Below, in pieces: positions 7,714 to 16,635 of a stretch of 64,000 nt of DNA (positions are counted from its first letter, which is position 1; every line of letters begins with the position of its first letter). The stretch comes from Thermospira aquatica (GTDB lineage Bacteria > Spirochaetota > Brevinematia > Brevinematales > Thermospiraceae). The position numbers were made by a program, and so were the translations under genes. The notes below the pieces were generated by a model that saw only the letters and a program-made list of their open reading frames with translations, was not told the origin of the DNA and made no database searches. The DNA is taken from positions 1,984,001-2,048,000 of the forward strand of contig NZ_CP073355.1 in NCBI RefSeq assembly GCF_023525255.1, in the 5' to 3' direction.

Positions 7714-8322
7714 ATGGAAGTTCTTCTTATTGTTCTCAATATTGTGGGGATTGTCGCATTTGCGGTTTCTGGAGCCATGAAGGGGATGAAGTATTCCCTT
7801 GATATTCTAGGGGTAGTGGTACTTGGTATTCTTACTGCTCTTGGGGGAGGGATGGTGAGGGATGTTCTTCTCAACCAGTTGCCTGAGGCGCTTCGTCATG
7901 AGGAGGTGATTCTCTATGCGATTGGGTCTTCGGTGGTTACGTATCTTCTGGGAAGAAGGGTAAAAAACATTTCTCAGTGGGTGAGGTATTTTGATGCTCT
8001 GGGACTAGCTCTTTTTACGACTGTGGGGGCAGAAAAGGGCATGAGTGCCTCTCTCGGCTTACTGGGGGTAATTATCATGGGAACATCAACAGGGGTAGTA
8101 GGGGGAATGCTGCGGGATATTTTTGTAGGAGAGATTCCGTCGGTTCTGAGAGAAGAGATTTACGCGTCTTTTTGTATTGTTGGTTCTGGGATATATTATC
8201 TTTTCCGTTTCCTATCGTTTCCCAATAGCTGGAGTATTGCTTTGGTGGTTGGATTTATTTTTGTAGGGCGGGTGCTGGCTATCCGCTATAGTTGGCATTT
8301 GCCAAGACGCTCACTAGATTAA
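7714..8322 (+). CDS. TRIC/UPF0126 family membrane protein (YicG-like)
   Basis: The 202-residue protein has about six to seven membrane helices in two related halves: GIVAFAVSGAMKGMKYSLDILGVVVLG ... GGGMVRDVL (7732-7866) and GLALFTTVGAEKG ... GIIMGT-type ... GGMLRDIF. The paired GG-MxRD motifs mark the prokaryotic TRIC-type channel family, also proposed as glycine transporters in enterobacteria. GGAGG lies 7 bases before ATG 7714. IS copy 2 begins 4 bp after the stop codon. Confidence 0.88.
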   Translation: MEVLLIVLNIVGIVAFAVSGAMKGMKYSLDILGVVVLGILTALGGGMVRDVLLNQLPEALRHEEVILYAIGSSVVTYLLGRRVKNISQWVRYFDALGLALFTTVGAEKGMSASLGLLGVIIMGTSTGVVGGMLRDIFVGEIPSVLREEIYASFCIVGSGIYYLFRFLSFPNSWSIALVVGFIFVGRVLAIRYSWHLPRRSLD

Positions 8323-8386
8323 TTTCCCGTTGCGTCAAATAAAAAAGTACTCGAAATTCGAATCATTGCCTCATAAAAAAAAGTAC

Positions 8387-9635
8387 TCAAAAATTCCATA
8401 CAGTTTCCTCCAAATTTTTGTTTTTTACATTCTTTTTCTTTTGAAGGCTGAAAAGTTTTCTCTGGCAAGCTGTAATTTTTTGTCTTAGGTGAAACAAATC
8501 GAGAGCCTTATAAAGCCTTGTTAGGCGTTCCTTTTGTGCCACACTTACATAAGAGCTTTCTAAAAGCCGTTGGTAGGGAGTTTTAATATCATCATGCTTC
8601 TTTTGCACCTTGCTTCCGATTCTCTTTTTCTCTGTCATTTTCATAGCCCGGTTGAAAAAAGTTGGCATGCCTGAGATACGCATAGAGTCGGTTCAAGTAG
8701 TAGACTTCTTCCTCGGTATCGTAGCGGAAGTATCCAACATTCTGGCGGACTATGGAATAGTTTTTCTGCTCAACGTAGCAGTTATCATTGGAACGGGAGC
8801 TTCTTCCCCTTGTAAATTTTATCTGGTGCTTCTCACACCAATCGCGTAGAGGATGATTAATAAATTCAGCACCGGTATCAGAATCAATTCCCCGTAACTC
8901 AAAAGGAAGTCTTCTTTGGACTTTTTCTATGGCTTCTCTCACCCATTTTGAAGCTTTGTTTTTGATTGCCACAAGTTCTGTCCAACCGCTCCAAACATCC
9001 ACCATATTTAATGTTTGAGCAAAATCTCCCCGGCTATTTCCTCCCTCATGGGCTACCAGATCAATCTCCATAAAACCAGGGCAATTTTCATCCCACTCTG
9101 CCCACGTGCGTATAGCTATTTGTTGCTTTAATAGCGTTCCAGGCTTTGTACCTTTTCGTCCTTTTATCTCAAGCTTTTTACGCTCTTGTTTCAAAAGTCG
9201 GTCAATACTTGAAGCACTTATATGGCGCAAGTTTTCTATAGCCTGTGGAGAACCGTGGAGATGTCCGTTTGCTAAGAGATTATCTAAAACTTCATTTAAA
9301 ATTGGCTTTAAACGTTTGCCACACATGTAGTTTTCAATTTCCCAGACCTTTTTTAGAAGTTTTAGTTCCTCTTCGCCGAATTTTTTCTTTCTGCCAGGTC
9401 TTTTGCCCTTCTTGGCTATGTCGGCTTTAAGGTAATTTTTCTTGCCTACATAGATGGTTTTTCCGTGCTGCCTCAAGAGCCTGGCGGCATAGTTTCGATT
9501 TTTTAGGCCTGTTATCCTCACAAAATAATCCAGTATCTCCTTTTTCTCCTTTTTGCTGGCTTTTTGATACTCTGCTTCGACAAGCTCAGCATATCATTTC
9601 GCCGTTTCCCTGTAAATAGGTCTCCTTTCAAACAT
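8387..9635 (-). pseudogene. Family 1 transposase, degenerate
   Basis: The original start (ATG 9635) gives only MFERRPIYRETAK before a TGA at 9594-9596. That stop is part of a 24-bp insertion (9572-9595 region, core tgctgagcttgtcgaagca) shared with copy 3. The methionine in KEKMEIL is Lys here, so the next start is GTG 9521 (MRITGLKN). A 3-bp in-frame loss and a 1-bp gain near 8648-8675 shift the frame after FFQPG; the C-terminus continues in another frame at 8387-8683. The DDE residues are present (EIDLVAHEG, GIDSDTGAEF, NCYVEQKN), but the product should be inactive. Confidence 0.9.
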
Positions 9636-9649
9636 CGCCACCCCAATTC

Positions 9650-9695
9650 CGGTTGGCGAGCTTGTCGAGCCACGGTTGGCGAGCTTGTCGAGCCA
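9650..9695. repeat. 23-bp tandem array, 2 units
   Basis: Two perfect units of the 23-bp repeat also seen at 492-721 and 26754-26914, at the same place relative to the IS end and the transposase ATG (14 bp gap). Confidence 0.97.
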
Positions 9696-9789
9696 TGAAC
9701 TGGATTATTTTACACAAATTTAAAGTACTTTTTTATTTTGAAGCAACGTTCCCTTTTCGAGTACTTTTATTATGAAGCAATTCGAATTT

Positions 9790-9818
9790 TTGCAAAAATC
9801 AGTGCTTAGCTTTATAAT
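9790..9818 (+). promoter_or_regulatory. Sigma-70 promoter of livJ
   Basis: TTGCAA (9790-9795), 17-bp spacer, TATAAT (9813-9818). The -35 box touches the target duplication of IS copy 2. Confidence 0.85.
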
Positions 9819-9876
9819 TCTTTGATAAAGTGAAATTCTTAAAAAATCCTGATAAAATGGATGAAAGGAGGAAAAG

Positions 9877-11046
9877 ATGAAGAGGATTCTTCTCTCTCTT
9901 GGTCTGGTGTTCCTGGTGCTTGGTTGTGGTAGTAAGAAGCTCACAGAAATCCCTGTAGGGTTTATTGGTCCTCTGACAGGTGATGCAGCCAACTATGGCA
10001 AGCTGTCGCTCCAGGCTGTTCAGATTGCTCTGGACGAGATCAATGCTCAGGGTGGTATTGGTGGCCTGCCTGTGAAGCTCTACGTTGAAGATGATGAGGG
10101 TAAGCCTGAAAAGGCCAATGCTGCTTTTGAAAAGCTCTACGGTGTGAACAAGATTTATGGTTTTGTCGGTCCTATGTTTTCTTCCTGTGCTCTGGCTATT
10201 GCACCAAAGGCACAGGCAGCCAAAGTGGTGATGATTTCTCAGTCTGCTACTCACAAAGATGTTACCTCCAAGGGAGATTTTATCTTCCGTAATGTGCTTT
10301 CTGATCAGCTGCAGGCAGAGGTTTTTGGTCGTTATGTAGCTGAAAAACTGGGCATCAAAAAGGTGGCTATTCTTTATATTAAAAATGATTATAGCCAGGG
10401 TCTGGCCATGGATTTCAAGCGTGTCTTTGAGGCAAGCGGTGGTCAGGTTGTGGCTGTTGAGACAGGGGTTCAGGGCGATAAGGATTTCAAGACCCAGCTT
10501 ACCAAGATCAAAGAGGCTCAGCCTGAGGCTTTGTATATCCCTAACTATGTGGCAGAAATGGCTCAGATCCTTGAACAGGCTAAACAGCTTGGTCTGAATG
10601 TGAAGATTCTTTCAGCTGATGGTTTTTCCAATCCTGAGATCTTTGCTCTTGCTAAAGATCTTGCCAATGGTGTTATCTTCTCTAACTCTGCTGATGAAAG
10701 TGGTATGAAGAACCCACTTCGTGAAAACTTTGTCAAGCTTTACCGTGAGAAGTATGGAGAGGATCCTGATGCTTTTGCCCAGAATGCCTATGATGCTTTC
10801 AAAGTGCTCTTGCTTGCTTTGAAGAATGCTTATGAAACTTCTGGTGGAGTTATTGATAGAACCAAGGTTCGTGATTTTCTGTTGAATCTCCGGGGATATC
10901 AAGGGGTTTCTGGTGTGATTACTTTCTTGCCTTCTGGCGATGCGATCAAGAATGTGGGTATCTATGTAGCTGATGCCAAGAAGAAGACCTACAATCAGAT
11001 CGCTGTGTACAAAGTAGAGAACAATCAATTGGTAGAGGTAAAATAA
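9877..11046 (+). CDS. livJ: Branched-chain amino acid ABC transporter, substrate-binding lipoprotein
   Basis: 389 residues with a lipoprotein signal (lipobox LVLGC, Cys17) and a type I periplasmic binding fold typical of LivJ/LivK: PVGFIGPLTGDAANYGK, ALDEINAQGGIGG, GFVGPMFSSCALAIAP, SQSATHKDV, ARDFK-like loop GDKDFKTQLTK and a C-terminal NAYDAFKVLLLAL. It captures Leu/Ile/Val or a related amino acid or amide and hands it to LivH/M. A strong AAGGAGG precedes ATG 9877. A hairpin between livJ and livH may give more livJ than permease mRNA. Substrate assignment within the HAAT family is not possible from sequence alone. Confidence 0.92.
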   Translation: MKRILLSLGLVFLVLGCGSKKLTEIPVGFIGPLTGDAANYGKLSLQAVQIALDEINAQGGIGGLPVKLYVEDDEGKPEKANAAFEKLYGVNKIYGFVGPMFSSCALAIAPKAQAAKVVMISQSATHKDVTSKGDFIFRNVLSDQLQAEVFGRYVAEKLGIKKVAILYIKNDYSQGLAMDFKRVFEASGGQVVAVETGVQGDKDFKTQLTKIKEAQPEALYIPNYVAEMAQILEQAKQLGLNVKILSADGFSNPEIFALAKDLANGVIFSNSADESGMKNPLRENFVKLYREKYGEDPDAFAQNAYDAFKVLLLALKNAYETSGGVIDRTKVRDFLLNLRGYQGVSGVITFLPSGDAIKNVGIYVADAKKKTYNQIAVYKVENNQLVEVK

Positions 11047-11057
11047 TTTATAATAAG

Positions 11058-11090
11058 CCGGGCGTCCTTGAGGGACGTCCGGGTGTTTTT
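11058..11090 (+). terminator. Hairpin between livJ and livH (partial terminator)
   Basis: CCGGGCGTCC-ttga-GGGACGTCCGG followed by GTGTTTTT. It lies 12 bases after the livJ stop and 39 before livH. Such hairpins commonly lower expression of downstream transporter genes or stabilise the upstream mRNA. Confidence 0.7.
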
Positions 11091-11128
11091 ATCCGGGTTT
11101 GGATTTTTATAGGTAAGGATGGAGTGGT

Positions 11129-12058
11129 ATGGCGCTTTTTCATCTCTCCTGGTCTGAGATAGGGCAGCACGTAGTGAATGGCATTACGCTGGGAAGCATT
11201 TATGCTTTGATTGCTTTGGGTTACACGATGGTTTATGGCATATTGAAGTTTATCAATTTTGCTCATGGGGAAATTCTCATGATGGGGGCATATGCCGGAT
11301 ATTTTTTCTATATGGCTTTGAATGGTGAGGGGGTTTCTTCACTTTCGCTTTTTCTTTTTTTGTTGGCTATGATAGGGTCAATGCTAGTGAGTGCTACGCT
11401 GGGAGTTATTGTAGAGAAACTGGCATATAAACCTCTTAGAACAGCTCCAAGACTTGCTCCCCTGTTGAGTGCTATAGGGGTGTCTATTATTTTATCAAAC
11501 CTGGCGGCGTTTCTTTTTGGAACGAAATCAAAAAGGCTGGACTACCCCTTTCCCAACGAAACAATTCTTTTGGGAAATGTGGCTATTACACCGCATCAGA
11601 TTTTGATCGTGGTTTCGGCGTTGGTACTTATGGTGGCACTTAAGCTTTTTGTAGATTATTCAAAACTTGGCAAGGCAATGAGAGCAACCAGCCAGAATAT
11701 GAATGTAGCCAAACTGATGGGGATTAATACGGATTTTATTATTAGTCTGACGTTTGCGATTGGGTCGGCACTTGCTGCAGCAGCTGGTATGCTTGTCGCT
11801 CTCGAGATTAAGATTTATCCCACAATGGGTACACTTGCAGGATTAAAGGCGTTCGTGGCAGCAGTTTTTGGTGGTATTGGAAATATCACAGGGGCGATGA
11901 TCGGTGGCGTGCTTCTGGGGGTGATTGAAACCTTTGGGGTGGCAGTTCTGGGTATTCCTCAGGGGCTAAGGGATACGGTGGCATTTACTATTTTGATTTT
12001 CGTGCTTTTGTTTCGACCGTCTGGGCTCCTCGGAAAAAAAGAAAAGGAGAAGGTATAA
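11129..12058 (+). CDS. livH: Branched-chain amino acid ABC transporter permease LivH
   Basis: 309-residue inner-membrane protein with about eight helices. LivH features are visible: GSIYALIALGYTMVYGILKFINFAHGEI near the N-terminus, KAMRATSQN (the EAA-like cytoplasmic loop) and GGIGNITGAMIGGVLLGVIE. The first gene of livHMGF; its stop overlaps the livM start (TAATG). Confidence 0.95.
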   Translation: MALFHLSWSEIGQHVVNGITLGSIYALIALGYTMVYGILKFINFAHGEILMMGAYAGYFFYMALNGEGVSSLSLFLFLLAMIGSMLVSATLGVIVEKLAYKPLRTAPRLAPLLSAIGVSIILSNLAAFLFGTKSKRLDYPFPNETILLGNVAITPHQILIVVSALVLMVALKLFVDYSKLGKAMRATSQNMNVAKLMGINTDFIISLTFAIGSALAAAAGMLVALEIKIYPTMGTLAGLKAFVAAVFGGIGNITGAMIGGVLLGVIETFGVAVLGIPQGLRDTVAFTILIFVLLFRPSGLLGKKEKEKV

Positions 12059-12978
12059 TGCTAAATTTTCTCTCTCTTCTGGTAATTTATATAGAGATCT
12101 ATGCGATTCTTGCATTGAGTCTTAACCTGATAGCAGGATATACAGGGCTTCTTTCGCTGTGTCATGCGGCATTTTTTGCTATAGGGGCGTATACGACAGC
12201 GATTGGAATGACAATGGGTGGGTGGAATTTTTGGTTTTCTCTTTTTGTCAGTGGGATACTCGCATCGATGCTGGGACTTGTTGTTGGTCTTCCCACTCTT
12301 CGATTGAAGGGAGATTACCTGGCTATTGCAACACTTGGATTTGGCGAAGTGGTAAAGAATATTATCATCAACTGGGACAGTCTCACTCGGGGGCCCAATG
12401 GTATCAATGGTGTTCCGACACCAGAGATGTTTGGACTTAAGTTTGGGTATGATACCCCTTTTGCTTATGTATTGCTTTATGCTTTGTTTGTAGCAGGAAC
12501 GTATTTTGTTATACGCTGGGTGGTACATTCTCGTTTTGGTCGTGCACTGGAAGCAATCAGGGAGGATGAGATTGCTGTGGGTGCTATGGGCATCAACGCG
12601 GTTAAGTACAAGGTTGTCGCTTTTATGATGGGAGCTTTTTTTGCCGGGATAGCTGGTTCTCTTTGGGCGGTATACAACCAGTCGGTAGCACCTCAAACCT
12701 TTGATTTTATGCTTTCGGTCCTGGTTCTGTGTATGGTGGTGTTGGGTGGCTTGGGGAACTCTCTTGGGGCGATCCTGGGAGCGCTGGTCATAGTGATTCT
12801 TTCGGAGCTTCCCCGGCTTACTGGTCTTACGAGTTTGATCCCTGCCCAGTTCAATCAGATGTTTTTTGGGCTTTTACTTATTCTGGTGATGATCTTTCGT
12901 CCTCAGGGTGTATTGGGGAGAAAGCGTATCTCCTACGAGACAGAGGTTGCCAGAATTCTTGAGAGGAGGTCTTCGTGA
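12058..12978 (+). CDS. livM: Branched-chain amino acid ABC transporter permease LivM
   Basis: 306-residue inner-membrane protein, LivH partner. Key parts: LALSLNLIAGYTGLLSLCHAAFFAIGAY, PTLRLKGDYLAIATLGFGE, SRFGRALEAIREDEIAVGAMGIN and VVLGGLGNSLGAILGALV. It overlaps livH by 1 bp and livG by 4 bp, so the four genes are translationally coupled. Confidence 0.95.
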   Translation: MLNFLSLLVIYIEIYAILALSLNLIAGYTGLLSLCHAAFFAIGAYTTAIGMTMGGWNFWFSLFVSGILASMLGLVVGLPTLRLKGDYLAIATLGFGEVVKNIIINWDSLTRGPNGINGVPTPEMFGLKFGYDTPFAYVLLYALFVAGTYFVIRWVVHSRFGRALEAIREDEIAVGAMGINAVKYKVVAFMMGAFFAGIAGSLWAVYNQSVAPQTFDFMLSVLVLCMVVLGGLGNSLGAILGALVIVILSELPRLTGLTSLIPAQFNQMFFGLLLILVMIFRPQGVLGRKRISYETEVARILERRSS

Positions 12979-13757
12979 ATAAACTCCTTTATACGTCATG
13001 TTTGCGAAAAGAATTCGGTGGGCTCGTTGCTGTCAATGATGTTGATTTTCAGGTGGAGGCGGGGAGTATTACTGGACTCATTGGACCAAACGGTGCAGGA
13101 AAAACAACCCTTTTTAATATGATTACAGGGATGGAAGAACCTACTGAAGGGTATGTGTTTTTCCAGGGTATGGATATCACAGGAGAACCTGCCTATAAGA
13201 TAGCAAGACTTGGCATTGGTCGTACCTTTCAGAATATACGTCTTTTTCGTGAGCTTACTGTTTTTGAAAATGTAATGATTGGTCGACATTTTAAAGGAAC
13301 ACATCCTTTTAAAGGACCTTTAGGCCTCCTGAATGCGTTGTATGCCCTCATCAATTCTCGTCGTGAGGAGCGGGATATCTATGAAAATGCATGGAAGTGG
13401 CTTGAGTTTGTGGGTATTGACCGTTACCACGCAGAATTTCCCGGAAATTTGCCCTATGGTGTCCAGAGAAAGGTGGAGATTGCCCGGGCGATGGCTATGG
13501 AACCCAAACTTCTCTTTCTCGATGAGCCGGCAGCAGGTATGAACCCTGTCGAAACAGAAGAACTGATGGCTCTTATTCGACGGATCCGGAATCTCGGTAT
13601 TACAGTCGTTCTTATAGAACATGATATGAAACTGGTGATGAATATTTGTGATTGTATTACAGTGTTAAACTATGGACAAAAGATTGCTGAGGGAACACCA
13701 CAAGAGATCCAGTCTCACCCTCAGGTTATAGAAGCGTATCTTGGGAGAGAGGCATGA
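12975..13757 (+). CDS. livG: Branched-chain amino acid ABC transporter ATPase LivG
   Basis: 260 residues. Walker A GPNGAGKTT, ABC signature in a variant form (LPYGVQRKVEIARAMA in place of LSGGQ), Walker B LLFLDEPAAGMN, switch His in IEHDMK. The LivG-type insert after Walker A (IGRTFQNIRLFRELTVFENV) is present. Start GTG 12975 overlaps livM. Confidence 0.95.
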   Translation: MNKLLYTSCLRKEFGGLVAVNDVDFQVEAGSITGLIGPNGAGKTTLFNMITGMEEPTEGYVFFQGMDITGEPAYKIARLGIGRTFQNIRLFRELTVFENVMIGRHFKGTHPFKGPLGLLNALYALINSRREERDIYENAWKWLEFVGIDRYHAEFPGNLPYGVQRKVEIARAMAMEPKLLFLDEPAAGMNPVETEELMALIRRIRNLGITVVLIEHDMKLVMNICDCITVLNYGQKIAEGTPQEIQSHPQVIEAYLGREA

Positions 13758-14506
13758 AAGAGGTTGTTTTACGACTGGATAATATTCATGTGCGCTATGG
13801 TGGTATTCACGCCCTGAAAGGGGTGAGTCTCATTCTGTCAAAAGGTGAAATTGTAACGCTCATAGGGGCTAACGGAGCAGGAAAATCCACTCTGCTCAAG
13901 GCAATTATGGGTTTGGAACCGCTTGCAGAAGGAGTAATTACCTACGAGAATAAAGTTATTTTTCAGGCTTTCTCTGATAGTGGAGAGCGGCCAGTTTCCA
14001 CACCAGCCCATTGTCTTCCTGGTATGGGATTGGTTTTGGTACCGGAAGGGAGAGGAATTTTTCCTGAGTTGACGGTGAAAGAGAACCTCGAAATGGGAGC
14101 ATTCCTTCAAAGAGATAAAGTTAACATACAGCGAAGTCTCGAGGAGGTTTATGAGTGGTTTCCTGTACTGAAGGATCGATCCTCTCAGAGAGCAGGTTTT
14201 CTTTCTGGGGGAGAACTTCAGATGCTTGCCATAGGAAGGGCCATGATGTCTCAACCTCGGGTGCTTCTTCTGGATGAACCTGGTTTGGGACTTGCACCGA
14301 TTATGGTACAGAAAATATTTGAAATTATTAACAAACTCAACAAGGAGAAGGGGCTTTCTGTTTTACTCGTCGAACAAAATGCCCGTCAAGCACTCAAGGT
14401 GGCTGATCGCGGGTATGTCCTTGAAATAGGAAAGATCACACTTTCTGGAAGTGGGCAGGATCTTTTAGATAATCCAGAGGTAAAGAAAGCCTACCTTGGA
14501 GGATAA
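13754..14506 (+). CDS. livF: Branched-chain amino acid ABC transporter ATPase LivF
   Basis: 250 residues. Walker A GANGAGKST, LVPEGRGIFPELTVKENLEMG typical of LivF, ABC signature LSGGELQMLAIGRA, Walker B VLLLDEPGLGLAP, VEQNARQAL. It overlaps livG by 4 bp and ends next to mntP, which seems to be the last gene of this operon. Confidence 0.95.
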   Translation: MKEVVLRLDNIHVRYGGIHALKGVSLILSKGEIVTLIGANGAGKSTLLKAIMGLEPLAEGVITYENKVIFQAFSDSGERPVSTPAHCLPGMGLVLVPEGRGIFPELTVKENLEMGAFLQRDKVNIQRSLEEVYEWFPVLKDRSSQRAGFLSGGELQMLAIGRAMMSQPRVLLLDEPGLGLAPIMVQKIFEIINKLNKEKGLSVLLVEQNARQALKVADRGYVLEIGKITLSGSGQDLLDNPEVKKAYLGG

Positions 14507-14507
14507 T

Positions 14508-15083
14508 GTGGAGTGGTGGTCCCTTCTGGGTATTGCTTTTGGGCTTTCTCTGGATGCACTAACAGTATCGCTTACAAATGGTTTTATTATGCAGACGATG
14601 CGCTGGCGACATGCTTTTCGTATTGCGTTTGCTTTTGGTTTTTTTCAGGCTCTGATGCCTCTTTTGGGATGGTTTGCCGGTAGCCAGCTTGTTACCTTTT
14701 TGCAACGATGGGAGCATTGGGTGGCTTTTTTTCTCTTGAGCTACGTTGGGGGAAAAATGATCTGGGAATCATTTTTTTCGGATGAGTGTGAGAAAAAGAG
14801 TTGTGTTGAGTTTCCTGTGCTTTTTTTAATGAGTATCGTGACAAGTCTGGATGCGCTTGCCGTGGGGATCACTCTTGGGGTTTTGCAGACGGCCATTGTT
14901 TTGCCAGCTCTGGTGATTGGGGGTGTTACGTTTGGTGTGTGCTTTGTTGGTGTGTATGTAGGGCATAGGTTACAATCGATTTCCACAACTTTTCAAGAAA
15001 AACGGTTTGAATGGATTGGAGGAATAGTTCTTATTGGGATTGGGCTTCGTATTGTAATAGAGCATCTTATGAAAGGGATATAG
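14508..15083 (+). CDS. mntP: Putative manganese efflux pump MntP
   Basis: About 191 residues with six membrane helices in two repeats, each with the family motif: GLSLDALTVSLTNG and VTSLDALAVGITLG, where the Asp residues bind Mn2+. PLLGWFAGSQL and GGKMIWE follow the usual order. GTG 14508 is preferred because GGAGG lies 5 bases upstream; a TTG at 14496 inside livF would add four residues. It follows livF directly, probably in one transcript, though no functional link to amino acid uptake is evident. Confidence 0.88.
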   Translation: MEWWSLLGIAFGLSLDALTVSLTNGFIMQTMRWRHAFRIAFAFGFFQALMPLLGWFAGSQLVTFLQRWEHWVAFFLLSYVGGKMIWESFFSDECEKKSCVEFPVLFLMSIVTSLDALAVGITLGVLQTAIVLPALVIGGVTFGVCFVGVYVGHRLQSISTTFQEKRFEWIGGIVLIGIGLRIVIEHLMKGI

Positions 15084-15130
15084 CTTTTTTGATTATTTTT
15101 TTGACTTATAAATAAAAAGCCTTGATTAAT

Positions 15131-15159
15131 TTGACAGAAAAAGGTGTTAGCGCTATAAT
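15131..15159 (+). promoter_or_regulatory. Sigma-70 promoter of enolase gene
   Basis: TTGACA (15131-15136), 17-bp spacer, TATAAT (15154-15159). Full consensus, fitting a highly expressed glycolytic gene. Confidence 0.9.
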
Positions 15160-15201
15160 ATAGAGAATTTTTGCTAGAGAGTATGGAAAAGGAGGATATA
15201 T

Positions 15202-16506
15202 ATGTCTACAATTATTGATGTTCATGCTCGCGAGATTTTTGATTCTCGTGGGAATCCAACGGTTGAAGTAGAGGTGGTTCTCGAAGATGGAACAATGGGG
15301 CGTGCAGCTGTTCCCAGTGGCGCTTCTACTGGTGAAAGAGAGGCTGTAGAGCTTCGAGATGGTGACAAGAACCGTTTGATGGGGAAGGGTGTTCTTAAGG
15401 CAGTTGAGAATGTAAACAACGTGATTGCTGAGGAGATTGTTGGACTGGATGCCTTAAATCAGGTGGAGATTGATCGTATTATGATCGATCTCGATGGTAC
15501 GGATAACAAGGGTAAGCTGGGAGCAAATGCTATTCTTGGGGTTTCTATGGCTGTGGCTCACGCGGCTGCTAACTATGTTGGGCTTCCTCTTTACCGCTAT
15601 CTTGGTGGTACCAATGCAAAGTTGATGCCTGTTCCCATGGCAAATATTATCAATGGTGGAAAACATGCAGACAATAAGGTAGACTTCCAGGAGTTTATGA
15701 TTATGCCTGTGGGTGCCAAGAGTCTCAAAGACGCTGTAGTAATGATGGCTGAAGTATTTCATAACCTGAAGTCTATCTTGAAAAAGGCAGGGAAGAATAC
15801 CGCGGTTGGTGATGAGGGGGGATTTGCTCCTGATATTGACAACGAAGAAGCCGTAAAGTATATTCTTGAGGCAATTGATAAGGCTGGGTACAAAGCGGGT
15901 ATTGATGCTGACTTTATGATTGCTATGGATTGTGCATCTTCCGAACTTTTTGAAGAAGGTGGCAAGAAGGGATACAAGTTCTGGAAATCCAATCCCGACA
16001 AGATCTTTTCCACAGATGAGATGATTGAACTTCTCGCAAAGTGGGTTGAAAAGTATCCCATTATTTCTATTGAGGATCCTTTTGATCAGAATGACTGGCA
16101 GGGATACGAGAAGTTTACAAAGCTTTTAGGTGATAAGATCCAGATCGTTGGTGATGATCTCTATGTTACCAACCCTGCTATCCTTAAGAAAGGTATTCAG
16201 ACCAAGGCTACAAACTCTATTCTGATTAAACTTAACCAGATTGGTACGGTGACTGAAACAATCGATGCTATCCAGATGGCGCAGAAAGCAGGATTTACTG
16301 CCGTAGTGTCTCATCGAAGTGGAGAGACAGAGGATACTACTCTTGCCGATCTTGTGGTCGCCCTCAATGTAGGCCAGATCAAGACGGGTTCTCTTTCAAG
16401 AACAGATCGTATTGCCAAATACAATCAGCTTATCCGTATCGAAGAAGATCTCGGGGAATTTGCTATCTATCCCGGGAAAAATGCTTTTTACAATATTTTC
16501 AAGTAA
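15202..16506 (+). CDS. eno: Enolase
   Basis: Converts 2-phosphoglycerate to phosphoenolpyruvate. 434 residues, the usual length. Motifs: [27 protein letters not shown], catalytic Glu/Lys regions [28 protein letters not shown] and the signature [11 protein letters not shown] followed by [18 protein letters not shown] precedes ATG 15202. Single-gene unit between a consensus promoter and a strong terminator. Confidence 0.98.
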   Translation: MSTIIDVHAREIFDSRGNPTVEVEVVLEDGTMGRAAVPSGASTGEREAVELRDGDKNRLMGKGVLKAVENVNNVIAEEIVGLDALNQVEIDRIMIDLDGTDNKGKLGANAILGVSMAVAHAAANYVGLPLYRYLGGTNAKLMPVPMANIINGGKHADNKVDFQEFMIMPVGAKSLKDAVVMMAEVFHNLKSILKKAGKNTAVGDEGGFAPDIDNEEAVKYILEAIDKAGYKAGIDADFMIAMDCASSELFEEGGKKGYKFWKSNPDKIFSTDEMIELLAKWVEKYPIISIEDPFDQNDWQGYEKFTKLLGDKIQIVGDDLYVTNPAILKKGIQTKATNSILIKLNQIGTVTETIDAIQMAQKAGFTAVVSHRSGETEDTTLADLVVALNVGQIKTGSLSRTDRIAKYNQLIRIEEDLGEFAIYPGKNAFYNIFK

Positions 16507-16525
16507 GCTTCAATGCAAGAAAGAA

Positions 16526-16556
16526 AAGCCGCCCTTTACCCGGGGCGGCTTTTTTG
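16526..16556 (+). terminator. Terminator after eno
   Basis: AAGCCGCCC-tttacc-GGGGCGGCTT followed by TTTTTG. The A-rich left flank could let it also act on the convergent transporter gene. Confidence 0.9.
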
Positions 16557-16635
16557 TTTTTTGGATTTTTTGCAAAAAAGAGAGACGTGCTTGAGGAAGG
16601 ATGCCTAAGAGAATATACATGCCATGATCAAGCGA

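Larger units (their letters stand above)
8326..9784 (-). mobile_element. Family 1 insertion sequence, copy 2, complete
   Basis: 1459 bp bounded by a perfect 5-bp target duplication aattt (8321-8325 and 9785-9789). The ends are CGAATTGCTTCAT (left, at 9784) and CCCGTTGCGTCA (right, at 8326). Each end has two iterons TTGCNTCA...AAAAAAGTACTC. The duplication at 9785-9789 is followed immediately by the -35 box of the livJ promoter. The transposase gene is broken. Confidence 0.95.
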
